From Closterium sp. NIES-65 (taxonomy: Eukaryota; Streptophyta; Zygnematophyceae; Desmidiales; Closteriaceae): 64,000 bases of DNA. Numbering within the stretch: position 1 is the first letter of the stretch; each line of letters begins with the position of its first letter. This document shows, piece by piece, positions 19,792 to 29,340 of the stretch. The notes under the pieces are model-generated. The model was not told the DNA's origin. It searched no databases and saw only the letters and a program-made list of their open reading frames with translations. The DNA lies in assembly GCA_948144175.1 (NCBI GenBank), contig CANXME010002068.1, positions 930,001 to 994,000 on the forward strand, written 5' to 3'. The translations under genes were made by a program, and so were the position numbers.

Positions 19792-20771
19792 CGCTCCACT
19801 GCGCCCGCCACCGGCTCCATGGCCGCCACCATTGCCACCACCACCCCCGCCACCGCCGCCGCCACCACCCCCGGCTCCGCCACTGACCCCCCCACCACCA
19901 GCACCACTCCCACCACCGCCACCACCCCCGCCGCCTCCACCCCCTCCACCACCGCCGCCCCCGCCGCCACCACCGCCACCCCTGCCCCCCTTGCCCCTAC
20001 CACCCTTGCGCCTCCCACTAGGAGCAGACGCAGCCCCAACCCCCTGAGCACCGAGGTAGTTGACAGCAGCAGCAGATGCAATGGAGGGGAGGAGGGGGAC
20101 GGGGGAGCACCCCTCAAAGAAGGGAGTGCGAGGGTCGCCACGAGAGGCACCACAGCTACAATGCTCTTCTCAGCAGTTAGGAGTTCCTTCTCGGGCAGGT
20201 CGACAGTGAGGTCGGTAGGGGAGAGGGCGAGAAAGTGGTCCCTGACAGTGCGAAGGGAGTCAGGGAGGCGGGTGACTAGGTGATAGAGTGTGAGGTACAT
20301 CGGGGGAGGGTTCTTGGCTAGGAAATCGGGGGGAAGCGCAGGACGGTAGCGAAGATCACTAGTACGGAGGTGCGTGATGAGGTCAGCTACAGTGGCAAAA
20401 GCAGACAGATCAGGGAAGAGATAGGGCAGTGAGAGACGGCCTATCGCAGCAGTAGCAGGGGAGGAGTAGCGTGCAACTACAGCGTCGTACAGCTCCTTAG
20501 CGGTCTTATGTTGGCCAAAGTGCTCGCGCTCATCTAACGGCAGGTGGCTACAAACGGCTAGGCGAGCATGAGCGTCACGGGTCTGCCACTGTGAGCGAGC
20601 AGTGCTGTCAGCAGTAGCAGCAAGTGCGGGAGCGGTGCCAGACGTGTGGTCAAACAGGGAAACATCGTCCTTGACAGTGATCTGGAGGAACAGGTGTAGG
20701 TCATCGAGCCAAACGTCAAACTTAATCGGACGACCCTCAGAGTTAAACGTGAGAACAGTAGGACTAGCCAT
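19792..20771 (-). pseudogene. Copia Gag body, element B
   Basis: Starts MASPTVLTFNSEGRP and contains FDVWLDDLHLFL, QWQTRDAHARLAV, LYDAVVARYSSPATAAIG, LPYLFPDLSAFATVADL and MYLTLYHLVTRLPDSL, the same UBN2-like fold as elsewhere here. The frame is correct to about residue 205 (RGAPPS), then slips into a long Gly-coding GC tract at 19830-20030. The antisense poly-Pro ORF over that tract is an artefact. Confidence 0.88.
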
Positions 20772-21400
20772 AGTGGCAGTAGCAGTAGCATCAGTAGCAG
20801 TAGCAGCAGAAGCAGTAGTAACAGAAGCAGTAGCAGTAGCAGTAGGAGCAGTAAGAGCAGTTGCTGCAGGTGGGGCGGCGCAGCTCGGTCAGGGCGGCGC
20901 GACTTGGGCGGCGCGACTCAGGCGGCGCGGCTTGGGCGGCGCGGCTCGGGTAGGTAGGGCGGCGCGACGGCGGGCCTATGCTCGGTGCGCGGCGGCGCCT
21001 AGAGTGCGGCTGCGCGCGGGCTGTGGCTGCGTTCGTGCGGCGGCTAAGCGCTAGCTGCAGCAGCCGACGCGCGCTCGCCGCGGCGCGCGGGCTGCGACCT
21101 GCGGGTGGGCGGCGGTGGGTCGAGCGTCGGCCTAGGGGCGAGCGGGGCCTACGGGGGACGGCCTGCTGGGGCTCGCAAGAAAAAATCAGGCCGCCCTAGG
21201 CGGCGAATTCGCTACTCGCGCTAAAAACGCGGGGCCGCGCTCGGGCTGCTTGCGGGCTGCAAAACGAGCACTGTGAAAGAAGGGCGCGCGAGGGCGCACT
21301 AGGAGAGAGGCGCTCGAGGGCGCTAAGACGGTAGGGCGCACGAGGGCACCTGTAGCGGATCGGTGGGCCCTTAGGTAATCGGTCCTAGGTCCCTAACCTA
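20772..21400 (-). repeat. Element B leader with GC-rich repeats
   Basis: Between gag and the primer site. 20772-20860 is a GTAGCAGTA-type microsatellite. 20870-21000 repeats GGGCGGCGCGACT and variants. 21190-21350 is GC-rich with GAGGGCGC repeats. No protein motif is seen. Confidence 0.75.
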
Positions 21401-21414
21401 GGCTCTTAATACCA
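21401..21414 (-). promoter_or_regulatory. Element B primer-binding site
   Basis: Minus strand TGGTATTAAGAGCC abuts the 5' LTR: a near match to the tRNA-iMet-complementary site TGGTATCAGAGCC, with one change and one extra base. Confidence 0.85.
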
Positions 21415-21540
21415 TGTTAAGAATGAGAAGTGTTGGACTAGAAAGGATGGAGAGTACAAGTAAGAAAAGCTAGAATGTTGTACCCCCTAAGGCTAAACCC
21501 ACTATAGCCTACAGAACAGTAACATGTATAATGTTTGACA
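21415..21540 (-). repeat. Element B 5' LTR
   Basis: 126 bp, partner of 12893-13018, followed by the GTTAC duplication at 21541-21545. Confidence 0.95.
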
Positions 21541-21545
21541 GTTAC

Positions 21546-22009
21546 CCAACCTACCGCCTACCTGCCTTGCCTACTGCCCGCGCGCGCCTCGGCTGCAGCG
21601 CGCGTAATCTTTTTTTTTCGCGCGCGCCTCGGCTGTTAGCGCGCGCGTCACTGTTTTTTAGCGCGCGTCACTGCTGCAGCGCCGCGCGCTGGCCCGCGAC
21701 ACCCGCGCAACTCGCGTCAAGCCCGCGCAGCTCACCGCCGTGCGCAGCCTGCCGTCGCGTGCAGCCCGCCGTCGCCCCGCACGCCGCGTCTGTCGCCAGC
21801 GCGGCCCGCCACTGCGCCGCGCGTCGCGTCGGCCGCCTGCGTGGCCCGCTGCTGCTTAGCGCGCTGCGTTAGGAGCTCGCGTGCGGTCGCTCCTGCCTGC
21901 TGCCTGCTGCCTCCTGCCTGCTGCTTGCTGCCTCTGCCTTTGCTTGTGGCCTGGTGCCTGCTGCCTCTTGTCTGCTGCCCGTTGCCTCCTGCCTCTGCCT
22001 GCTGCCATT
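21546..22009 (+). other. Element C leader, continued
   Basis: GC-rich leader resuming after element B. CCCGCGCGCGCC and GCGCGCGTCACTG motifs alternate with short T-runs, and the 3' part is a TGCCTGCTGCC-type repeat (21895-22005) ending at the Gag ATG. It matches the leader of element D in layout and partly in sequence. Confidence 0.7.
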
Positions 22010-23181
22010 ATGACAACGCCTAATGTTCTAGCGTTCGAGCCTGACGGTCGCCCCATAGAGTTCGTTGTGTGGTTAGACGATCTCCAGCTGTTCCTTTTGA
22101 CCATTTCCTTGTTCGATTACGTGTCTGGTACTGCCGTTGCTCCTGCTGCCGATGCTCCTGCTCTCGAACGCTCGCAGTGGCAGACTCGCGATGCTGCTAC
22201 ACGCCTCGCTATTAGGAACCACTTGCCGATTACTGAGCGCGCGCATTTCAGCCAGCACAAACTGCTAAGACACTGTACGATGCTGTAGTTGCGCGCTACT
22301 CCTCCCCGGCCACTGCAGCCATAGGTCGATTCATGCTACCTTACCTGTTCCCCGACCTTTCCTCGTTCACCACTGCTGAGGACCTCATTTCCCACCTGCG
22401 GGCCACTGACACTCACTTTCGTGCCGCCCTTTTAGCCGAGTTCTGCGCTGCAACCCCCTTCCCCCCCCCCCCCCCCCCCCCCCCGATGTACTTCACTCTC
22501 TACTACCTCGTCACCCACTTCCCTGACACTCGTAGCTCGGTCAGGGACCACTTCCTAGCGCTCGACCCCCCCACTCTCACTGTCGACGACTTCGGGAAGC
22601 ACCTCCTAGCAGCAGAGAAGAACATCCTTGCTGTAGGTGCTGCTCGTGGCACTCCGCGCTCTCCCCTCTTTGAGGGGTGCTCCCCCTCCCCCCTCAACCC
22701 CTCCTACGCCTCCGAAGCTGCTCCTCACGACTACCTTGGTGCTGAGGAGGTCGGGGCTGCTTCCGCTCCTAGTGGGAAGCGTCGCAGCGGCAGGGGCGGC
22801 AAGGGTGGCAGGGAAGGTGGGGGTGGCGGTGGAGGTGGCGGTGGTGCAGGCGGCGGGGGAGGTGGAGGTGGTGGGGGTGGTCGTGAGGGTGGAGGTGGTG
22901 GAGGTGGTGGTGGGGGCGGCGGGGGCAATGGGAGCGGTGGAGGTGGCAGCGACAGCAGTGGGGGAGGGGGGAGCGGTGGTGGCAGTGGTGGTTCGGGCCA
23001 GCAGCAGTCGCAGAAGCAGCAGCAGCAGCAACGTCAGAGCCAGACCCCCACTTTCCAACAGCTTCTTGACTGGTATGCCGGGCGTCGGGCTTCTGGGAGT
23101 CCTGGTCGCTGCCCCTATATCATCCGCACAGGTCCCCGCGCTGGTCACCAGTGCACAGGGTTTCATACTGAGCAGCGCTGA
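22010..23181 (+). pseudogene. Copia Gag, element C
   Basis: ATG at 22010 begins MTTPNVLAFEPDGRP, followed by FVVWLDDLQLFL and QWQTRDAATRLAI. A one-base deletion near 22262 shifts into the frame starting 22333 (MLPYLFPDLSSFTTAEDL, MYFTLYYLVTHFPDTR). A run of 24 C at 22461-22484 encodes Pro inside the body. A Gly-rich stretch (22780-22990) and Gln-rich stretch precede the zinc-binding tail, CPYIIRTG...QCTGFHTEQR. The TGA at 23179-23181 sits where B and I have the last Cys of the C-X13-C-X3-H-X4-C pattern or its neighbour. Confidence 0.88.
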
Positions 23182-24912
23182 TTCGCTCGGCTTAGCGACG
23201 CTTGGCGCGCCAAGTTTCCTGATGCTACTGAGTTCCCCAACTGGGCAGATCTGCTTAGGCGTGATGTACCTATCTTTGATCTTGACTATGAGGCAATTCT
23301 TTCTGCCATGTATGCATTGACTATTAGTGCTGAGGGTGACTGCTACTTGTCTGTGCCGCCGGATCCTGGTAATGCCCCTGGTATAGCCCCTGCAGCACTA
23401 GGTGCTTGTGAGTCTGCCCCCCCTAGTACTGCGCCTGCACAGGCCCTACACACCTTCACACTTGACTCTGGTGCTTCCCGCTGTTTCTTTCGCGACAGTA
23501 CCACAGTCACTCCCCTCCCTGCACCTGTTCCTGTCTTACTGGCTGACCCCTCTGGGGGCCCAGTGCTTGCACGGTCTTCCAGTGTGCTTCCGTGTCCGGC
23601 GGTCCCGTCTGGTGAGCTGTCTGGTCTCCACCTCCCCTCGTTCTCTACGAACTTGGTGAGCAACGCTATCCTCCAGGATGCGGGGGTTGACACCTTCACC
23701 CCTGGCTGGTAGCGTGTGGCGATCTGCATGTGTTCCCTGACCCGCCACCACCTGGCCACGTTCACCCGTGCGCCAGGGTCCAGTCTGTACACCCTCACCA
23801 CTATGCCGCGCTCCACCTCTTTGCCTCCCCAGCTACACGCGTCTGCTCAGGTAGCTACCAAGTGTGAGTGTCGCCGGCTGTCGCACGACACTCTCCTGTG
23901 GCACCACCGCCTTGGTCACCCCTCCTTGCCTCGCCTTCGTAGCATGCACTCTCGCTTCCTGGTCTCTGGCCTTCCCAGGTCTCTGCTTGCCGTCCCTCCC
24001 TCGCCATCGCCGCCCTGCATTCCTTGTGTCGAGGGGTGGCAGCGCGCCGCTCCTCACTCCTCCTCGTTCCCTCCCACGGAGGCTCCACTGCAGACTCTCC
24101 ACCTGGACGTGTGGGGCCCAGCCCGCGTCCGTGGACAGGGCCACGAGCGGTACTTCATGCTGGTCGTCGACGACTACACGCGTTACACCACAGTCTTCCC
24201 CTTGAAGAGCAAGGCGGATGTCCCTGCTGTTTTGATCCCTTGGATCCGCGCTGTTTGTCTCCAGCTCCGCGAGAGGTTCCACTCGGACTTTCCTGTCTTG
24301 CGTCTGCACTCTGAAAGAGGTGGTGAGTTCTCCTCCGACCTCTTGGCAGCCTACTGTGCGGAGCACGACATCTGTCAGACGTTCAAACTTCCGGCCTCTC
24401 CGCAGTAGAATGGGGTTTCTGAGCGCCGCATTGGCTTAGTCATGGAGGTCGCTCGTACATCCATGATCCATGCAGCTGCCCCCCATTTTTTGTAGCCGTT
24501 TGCGGTCCGGTACGCCGCGCATCAGCTCAACCTCTGGCCCCGTGTCTCCTTGCCGGAGACCTCGCCCACACTGCTGTGGACGGGGAAGGTTGGCGATGCG
24601 TCGCGTTTCCGGGTCTGGGGTGCTCGTGCCTTTGTCCGCGATACCACCGCGGACAAGCTCTCCGCTCGCTCCATTCCCTGCGTCTTCCTTGGCTTTGTCC
24701 CTGACGCGCCTGGCTGGCAGTTTTACGACCCCGCCTCGCGCCGTATCTTTCCGTCTCAGGACGTCACCTTTGACGAGTCAGTTCCCTTCTACCGTCTCTT
24801 TCCCTACCGCATTGCCCCTCGCCCCCCCCCCCCGCCGCTCTTTCTCGCCCCAGGTCCTCCCCAGTTAGACCCCCTCCCCGCGCCAGGTCCTGCTTCCTCA
24901 GGTGTTTCTTAG
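23182..24912 (+). pseudogene. Copia protease-integrase, element C
   Basis: Same frame as Gag. It contains the protease LDSGASRCFFRDSTT at about 23461, LHLPSFSTNLV, GAG-pre-integrase WHHRLGHPS at about 23899, and integrase LHLDVWGPARVRG, LVVDDYTRYTTVF, LHSERGGEF and ISERRIGLVMEVARTSM. HSERGGE has Glu in place of the catalytic Asp of HSDRGGE. In-frame stops: TAG 23710 (a Gln in D), TAG 24406 (Gln of SPQQNG), TAG 24493 (Trp of LWPF) and TAG 24910 (Gln). It ends in a Pro-rich hinge. Confidence 0.9.
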
Positions 24913-26304
24913 GTAGACCCTCCCGTTTGTGCGCTTGTTGAGGTCACTGGTGACTCCATTCCTGCTGGGAGTGGTGCTGTCCCTGGGGGCGCGGAGCTTG
25001 GGGGTGCACAACGTGGGGGTGCTGAGTCTGGGGGCGCTGAGCGTGAGGAGCGTGAGGGTGCGGAGCCTGGAGGTGCTGAGCCTGCGCGTGGGGAGCCTAG
25101 AGGTCCTGAGCCTGGGGGTGCTGCTTCTGGGGGAGCTGCACCTAGGGGTCCTGCGTCTGGTGGTGCTGAGCCTACGTGTGTGGAGCCTGGGGGTGCTGAG
25201 TCTGGGGGTGAGTCGCCTAAGGGTTCTAAGACTGCTGTTACGCGGTCTCCTTGAAGTAGCGGTCTTCGTTCGCGTGTGCTTCTCACCTCCCAGCAACTGC
25301 ACGACTGGTACGGTCGCCGTCAGCGTCGCGCTTCTGCACCTCAGGGCTCTACTACTGGGGGTTCTTCTGCTGGCGTCACTGGAGCTGGGAGTCGTGTTGG
25401 TCCTTTGCCTACTAGAGGTGCTGGTGTCGCTGGTACCGGAGGTGCTCGTATTGGGGGTACTGGAGCTGCTGGGGCTGGCGGTGTTGTGTCTGAGGGTGCT
25501 GCTGCTGGTGGCACTGCGGCTGGAGACCCTGGGACTGGAGGTGCCGGTTCTGGGGGTGCTGCAGCAGGTGGAGCTGGTGGTGAGGGTACTGGAGCTACTG
25601 GAGGCGCTGGAGCCGCTGAGGGTACTGGAGCTGCTGGAGGTACTGGAGGTGCTGGAGGTGCTGGAGTTGCTGAGGGTACTGGAGCTGCTGGAGGTGCTGG
25701 GGCTGCTGGTGCTGGTGGCACTGCTCAGCCACCGCCTGACTCTGCACTTCGCCAGGTTCTCAGTCTCCACTCGTCTACTGGTCTTCCATTACTGCCTGGA
25801 CCGCTGCCCGCTCCGTCACCGTACACAGAGCAGACTGGGGGCCTTGCTCAGCCTACGTCGCGTCCTGTCTCACCTGTCCACTCTGGTCGTTCCAGTCGTC
25901 GTGTTCCTCGTTCGCGTCAGCCGGCTGTCCCTGGCCCTCCCCTTGTAGTCCGTCGTCCTTCCTCTCCGCCGTCGCGTGTACACCTGCCGTCCCCCCTTGT
26001 GTCCTCTTTGCCTGTCGTTGCTGACCCTGCGTCTGACCAGTTTTGTGCTGAGCACCCTACTGTCACGCGTCTGCTAGCCACTGTTGTCATCGACCCGTCA
26101 TTTGAGTCGCCTGCTGCATTTGCCTTAGTCACTGAGCTTGTTGACTTTGCTGCTGCCTGACATCTAGACTACGCCGCTAGTCTTGTTGCTGATTCTGAGT
26201 CTGTCTGTCCTACGTCTGTTGGGGGTGAGTGTGCTCTAGGCACGGACGTCCTTGAGGACAGACAGGAGGACCTTGAGTGTCTTGCAGCCGCTGCGCCTCA
26301 TCTC
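24913..26304 (+). pseudogene. Copia integrase-RT hinge, element C
   Basis: Repeated GAEPGG-type peptides coded by GGGGGTGCTGAGCCTG units at 24985-25240, then LLTSQQLHDWYGRR and a long Gly/Ala/Thr repeat (25330-25720), then a Pro/Ser/Arg linker rich in basic residues and a FAAA..LDYAAS block before RT. TGA stops lie near 25251 and 26158; the latter replaces the Cys of D's FAAACRLDYA. Overlapping frames (24929-25948) are shadows of the repeat. Confidence 0.75.
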
Positions 26305-27180
26305 GTGTCCATGCTGCTTGCCCTTGAGGGAGACCCGGATGCTCCAGACATCCCGACCTCGCGCTCTTACGCTGAGGAGATCGCGGGTGAGTACTCCTCT
26401 CAGTGGGAGACAGCCATGGACGCAGAGATGGCATCCTGGAAGTCCACAGGCACCTACGTCGACGAGGTTCCCCCTCCTGGGGCGAACATCGTCAGTGGCA
26501 TGTGGATTTTTAGGGTGAAGCGGCCGCCAGGTTCTCCGCCGGTCTTCAAGGCTCGTTACGTTGCTCGAGGCTTCAGTTAGCGAGAGGGAGTTGTCTTCTT
26601 CCAGACCTTCTCCCCCACCCCAAAGATGACCACTCTTCGGGTGCTGCTGCACGTTGCCGCTCAGCGTCACTACGAGCTTCACTCTCTTGACTTCAGCACA
26701 GCTTTCTTACAGGGCAGCCTGCACGAGGAGATCTGGCAGCGCCGCCCTCCTGGCTTCACTGGGTCGTTCCCTCCTGGTACCCAGTGGAGCCTCCGGCGGC
26801 CAATCTACGGTCTCCGCCAGGCGCCACGTGAGTGGCACGACACACTGAGGACGACATTTGCGGCTCTTGGGTTCGCGCCTTCTACTGCTGACCCATCGTT
26901 GTTTCTGCGCACCGACACTTCGCTGCCGCCGTTCTACATCCTCGTGTACGTCGACGACTTGGTCTTTGCCAGTGCTGACACTGAGGCTCTCGCCCTGGTG
27001 AAGTCGGATTTTAGAAGAGACACATGTGCACAGACCTGGGTGAGCTGTGCAGCTACCTTGGCTTGCAGATCACCCGGGACAGAGCACGCCGCACCATCAC
27101 ACTGACTCAGTCACATATGGTGCAGCAGGTCCTTCAGCGCTTCGGCTTCACCTGGTCCTCAGCACAGGCCACTCCTCTGG
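26305..27180 (+). pseudogene. Copia reverse transcriptase, truncated, element C
   Basis: Begins DAPDIPTSRSYAEE and MDAEMASWKSTGTYV, then GMWIFRVKRPPG and YVARGFS with TAG at 26578 for the Gln of FSQREG. MTTLRVLLHVAAQRHYELH, LDFSTAFLQGSL, LRQAPREWH and ILVYVDDLVF follow. A small deletion near 27010 shifts frame into TDLGELCSYLGLQITRDRARRT and QSHMVQQVLQRFG. Similarity ends at about 27177 and no RNase H follows. Confidence 0.88.
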
Positions 27181-27468
27181 GGTTGGAGGACATTTGGCCT
27201 CCACCCACGTCTTCATTTCGGAACGTTTCTGTTCCGCTTCCCCCCCGCCCACCCCTAGTTGATGTTTATGTAATGTGTGAGTTGGACGAGAATGTTGTAA
27301 TTACCCAATTAAAATGAAGCACGTTGCCTTGCAATAATCAGAAAGCAAGCTTTCTCAATAGAGCGAGCAGTACAAATAGGCAAGAATGAAGAAAGGTGCA
27401 CCACCAAACAGAAAGTTACATGACTAAAGTATTCTACACTACAGGCAGTTATAAAATAATATATTGTC
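27181..27468 (-). mobile_element. Junction segment with LTR-like fragment
   Basis: From 27181 to about 27270 I recognise nothing. About 27335-27466 (GAGCGAGCAGTACAAATAG, AAAGGTGCACC, ACACTACAGGCAGTTATA) closely matches the right half of the G LTR at 43210-43340. By comparison with N and E it is the right-hand half of an LTR of a minus-strand element, directly abutting a truncated primer site (TCAGAGC) of element D. I find no target duplication, so it is a rearranged remnant rather than a clean insertion. Confidence 0.55.
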
Positions 27469-28149
27469 AGAGCATAGGTCTTTAGGACCTAAGTTTAGGG
27501 CCCACCGGTTACCACGTTACCTCACCTACGGCCTTGCCTGCCTGCCTGCCTTGCCTGCTGCCCGCGCGCGCCTTGGCTGCACGCGCGCGGCCTTTTTTTT
27601 TAACCGCGCGCGCCACTTAAGTAGACCGCGCATAGCCCGTTTTCGGCCCCGCGCGCCACAACAGCCGCCCGCGCAGCCTGCCGCCGGCCCGCGCACAGTG
27701 TAAGCCGCCCACGCGCAGCCCGCTTAGGCCCTGCACGCCGCGTCCACTGCCCGCGTAGCCCGCTTTCGGCCCCGCGCGCCGTGTCAGCCGCCCGCGCAGC
27801 CTGCTGCCGACCTGCGCGCCACGTCAACCACTTGTGCAGCCCGCTGCTGCCCCGCGCGTCACCTCCTTCGGTTGCGCAGCCCGCACCTTCTCTGCGCGCT
27901 GCCTTGAGGAGCCAGCGCGCGGCCTACTGCAGCACCGTGCGCCGTCTTAGGAGCCCGCGTGCGGCCCGCTGCTGCACTGCGCGCCGCTTTAGAGGCCCAC
28001 GCGTGGCCCACTGCTGCCCTCCGTGCTGCCTTAGGAGTCCGTGCACCGCCACTGCAGTCCGTGCGCCGCCGCTGCAGCCTTGCACGCAGTCTCTCCTTGC
28101 TTGCCTTTTGCCTTGCCGCCTGCGCACTAGACTTGCCTACGCTTCACGC
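27469..28149 (+). other. Element D leader
   Basis: About 680 bp of GC-rich sequence rich in CCCGCGCGCCAC, GCCCGCGCAGCC and CCCGCTGCTGC motifs, an irregular minisatellite. ORFs on both strands are compositional. It parallels the leader of C in position and style. Confidence 0.7.
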
Positions 28150-29147
28150 ATGGCGGCTCTTAACGTGCTCGCGTTCGATCCTGACAGTCGCCCAATAGAT
28201 TTTACCAACTGGCTTGACGACCTGCAACCGTTCCTTCTGAGTGATGCCAAGGATGGTGTTTCCGTGTTTGATTACGTGACTGGAACTGCCGTTTCTCCTG
28301 CTGAGACTGAGCCTGCTCTAGACGGCTCTTAGTGGCAGACCCGCGATGCTGCTACGCGCCTCGCTATTCGCAACCATCTTCCGATCACAGAGCGCGCACA
28401 TTTTAGCCAGCACAAGACTATCAAGGCGCTGTACGACGGTGTAGTTGCCCGCTACTCTTCCCCGGCCACTGCAGCCCTCGGTCAACTTATGCTACCCTAC
28501 TTGTTCCCCGACCTATCCTCGTTTACCACCGCCGAGGACCTCATCTCTCACCTACGCGCTAGTGACACTCGCCTTCGTGCCGCCCTTCCAGCTGAGTTCC
28601 TCGCAGAGAACCACCCCTCGATGTACTTTACTCTCTACTTCCTCATCACCTGCCTCCCTGACACTCTTTGCTTAGTCAGGGACCACTTCCTTGCCCTTGA
28701 CCCCCATTCTGTCACTGTCGACAACCTCGAGAAGCACCTCCTAGCAGCAGAGAAGAACATTCTAGCTGTTGGTGCTGCTCGTGGTACTCCTCGCACTCCC
28801 CTCTTTGAGGGGTGCTCCCCCTCCCCTCTCACCCCCTCCTATGCCTCCGCAGGTGCTGCTATCGACCTCCTTGGTGCAGAGAAGGTCGCAGCTGCTTCCG
28901 CTCCGAGTGGGAAGCGTAGCGACTTCAAGGGAGGCAAGGATGGCAGGGGTGGCGGACGTGGCGGTGGAGGGGGCGGTGGTGGAGGCAGTGGGGGCGGTGG
29001 TCGTGGGGGTGGAGGTAGTGGTGGGGGTGGTGGTGGTGTCGGGAGCGGTGGCGGTGGCAGCGGTGGTGGTGGCGGAGGGGGGAGCGGTGGTGGCGGCGGT
29101 GGTGGGGGCTTGGGTGAGGCCGGTGGTGGCCAGGGACAGCAGCAGCA

Positions 29148-29180
<33 letters not shown>

Positions 29181-29340
29181 CAAGCAGCAGCCGCAGCAGC
29201 GTCAGCGCCACACCCCCACTTCCCAGCAGCTTCATGACTGGTATGCTGGGCGTGGGGCGTCTGGGGGTCCTGGTCGCTGCCCCTACATCATTCGCGCATG
29301 TCCCCGCGCTGGTTGCCAGTGCACCGGCTTTCGAACTAAG
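28150..29340 (+). pseudogene. Copia Gag, element D
   Basis: ATG at 28150, MAALNVLAFDPDSRPIDF, TNWLDDLQPFL, then TAG at 28330 in place of the Gln of SQWQTRD seen in B and C. The frame then continues through VVARYSSPATAAL, MLPYLFPDLSSF, MYFTLYFLITCLPDTL, a Gly-rich tract (28940-29130) and a Gln-rich tract. In the zinc-binding tail the His of the pattern is Arg (TGFRTKYR), so binding would be impaired. Confidence 0.9.

Larger units (their letters stand above)
12893..21540 (-). mobile_element. Element B: Ty1/copia LTR retrotransposon, containing element N
   Basis: 8648 bp including the nested element N and its duplicated target. LTRs of 126 bp lie at 12893-13018 and 21415-21540 and read TGTTAAGAATG...GTTTGACA. 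The target duplication is GTTAC (12888-12892 and 21541-21545). I count four differences between the LTRs. Gag to RNase H are all present on the minus strand but carry TAG stops at 14605, 14782 and 14920, a TGA near 13652 and several frameshifts. It inserted in the leader of element C. Confidence 0.95.
12834..27180 (+). mobile_element. Element C: Ty1/copia retrotransposon, split by element B
   Basis: A plus-strand copia element. Its leader starts at 12834 and is cut 59 bases later by element B (12893-21540), resuming after the GTTAC duplication at 21546. Gag, zinc-binding tail, protease, integrase, a Gly/Ala/Glu repeat hinge and RT follow in order. It is truncated inside RT at about 27177: RNase H, the 3' untranslated region and 3' LTR are missing. 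In-frame stops at 23179, 23710, 24406, 24493, 24910 and 26578 and at least two frameshifts make it a fossil. It resembles element D throughout. Confidence 0.85.

Noticed and set aside
19832-20047. Poly-proline ORF on the plus strand, and the similar minus-strand ones at 22731-22928 and 28839-29183
   Set aside because: They are the reverse strand of Gly-coding tracts in Gag.
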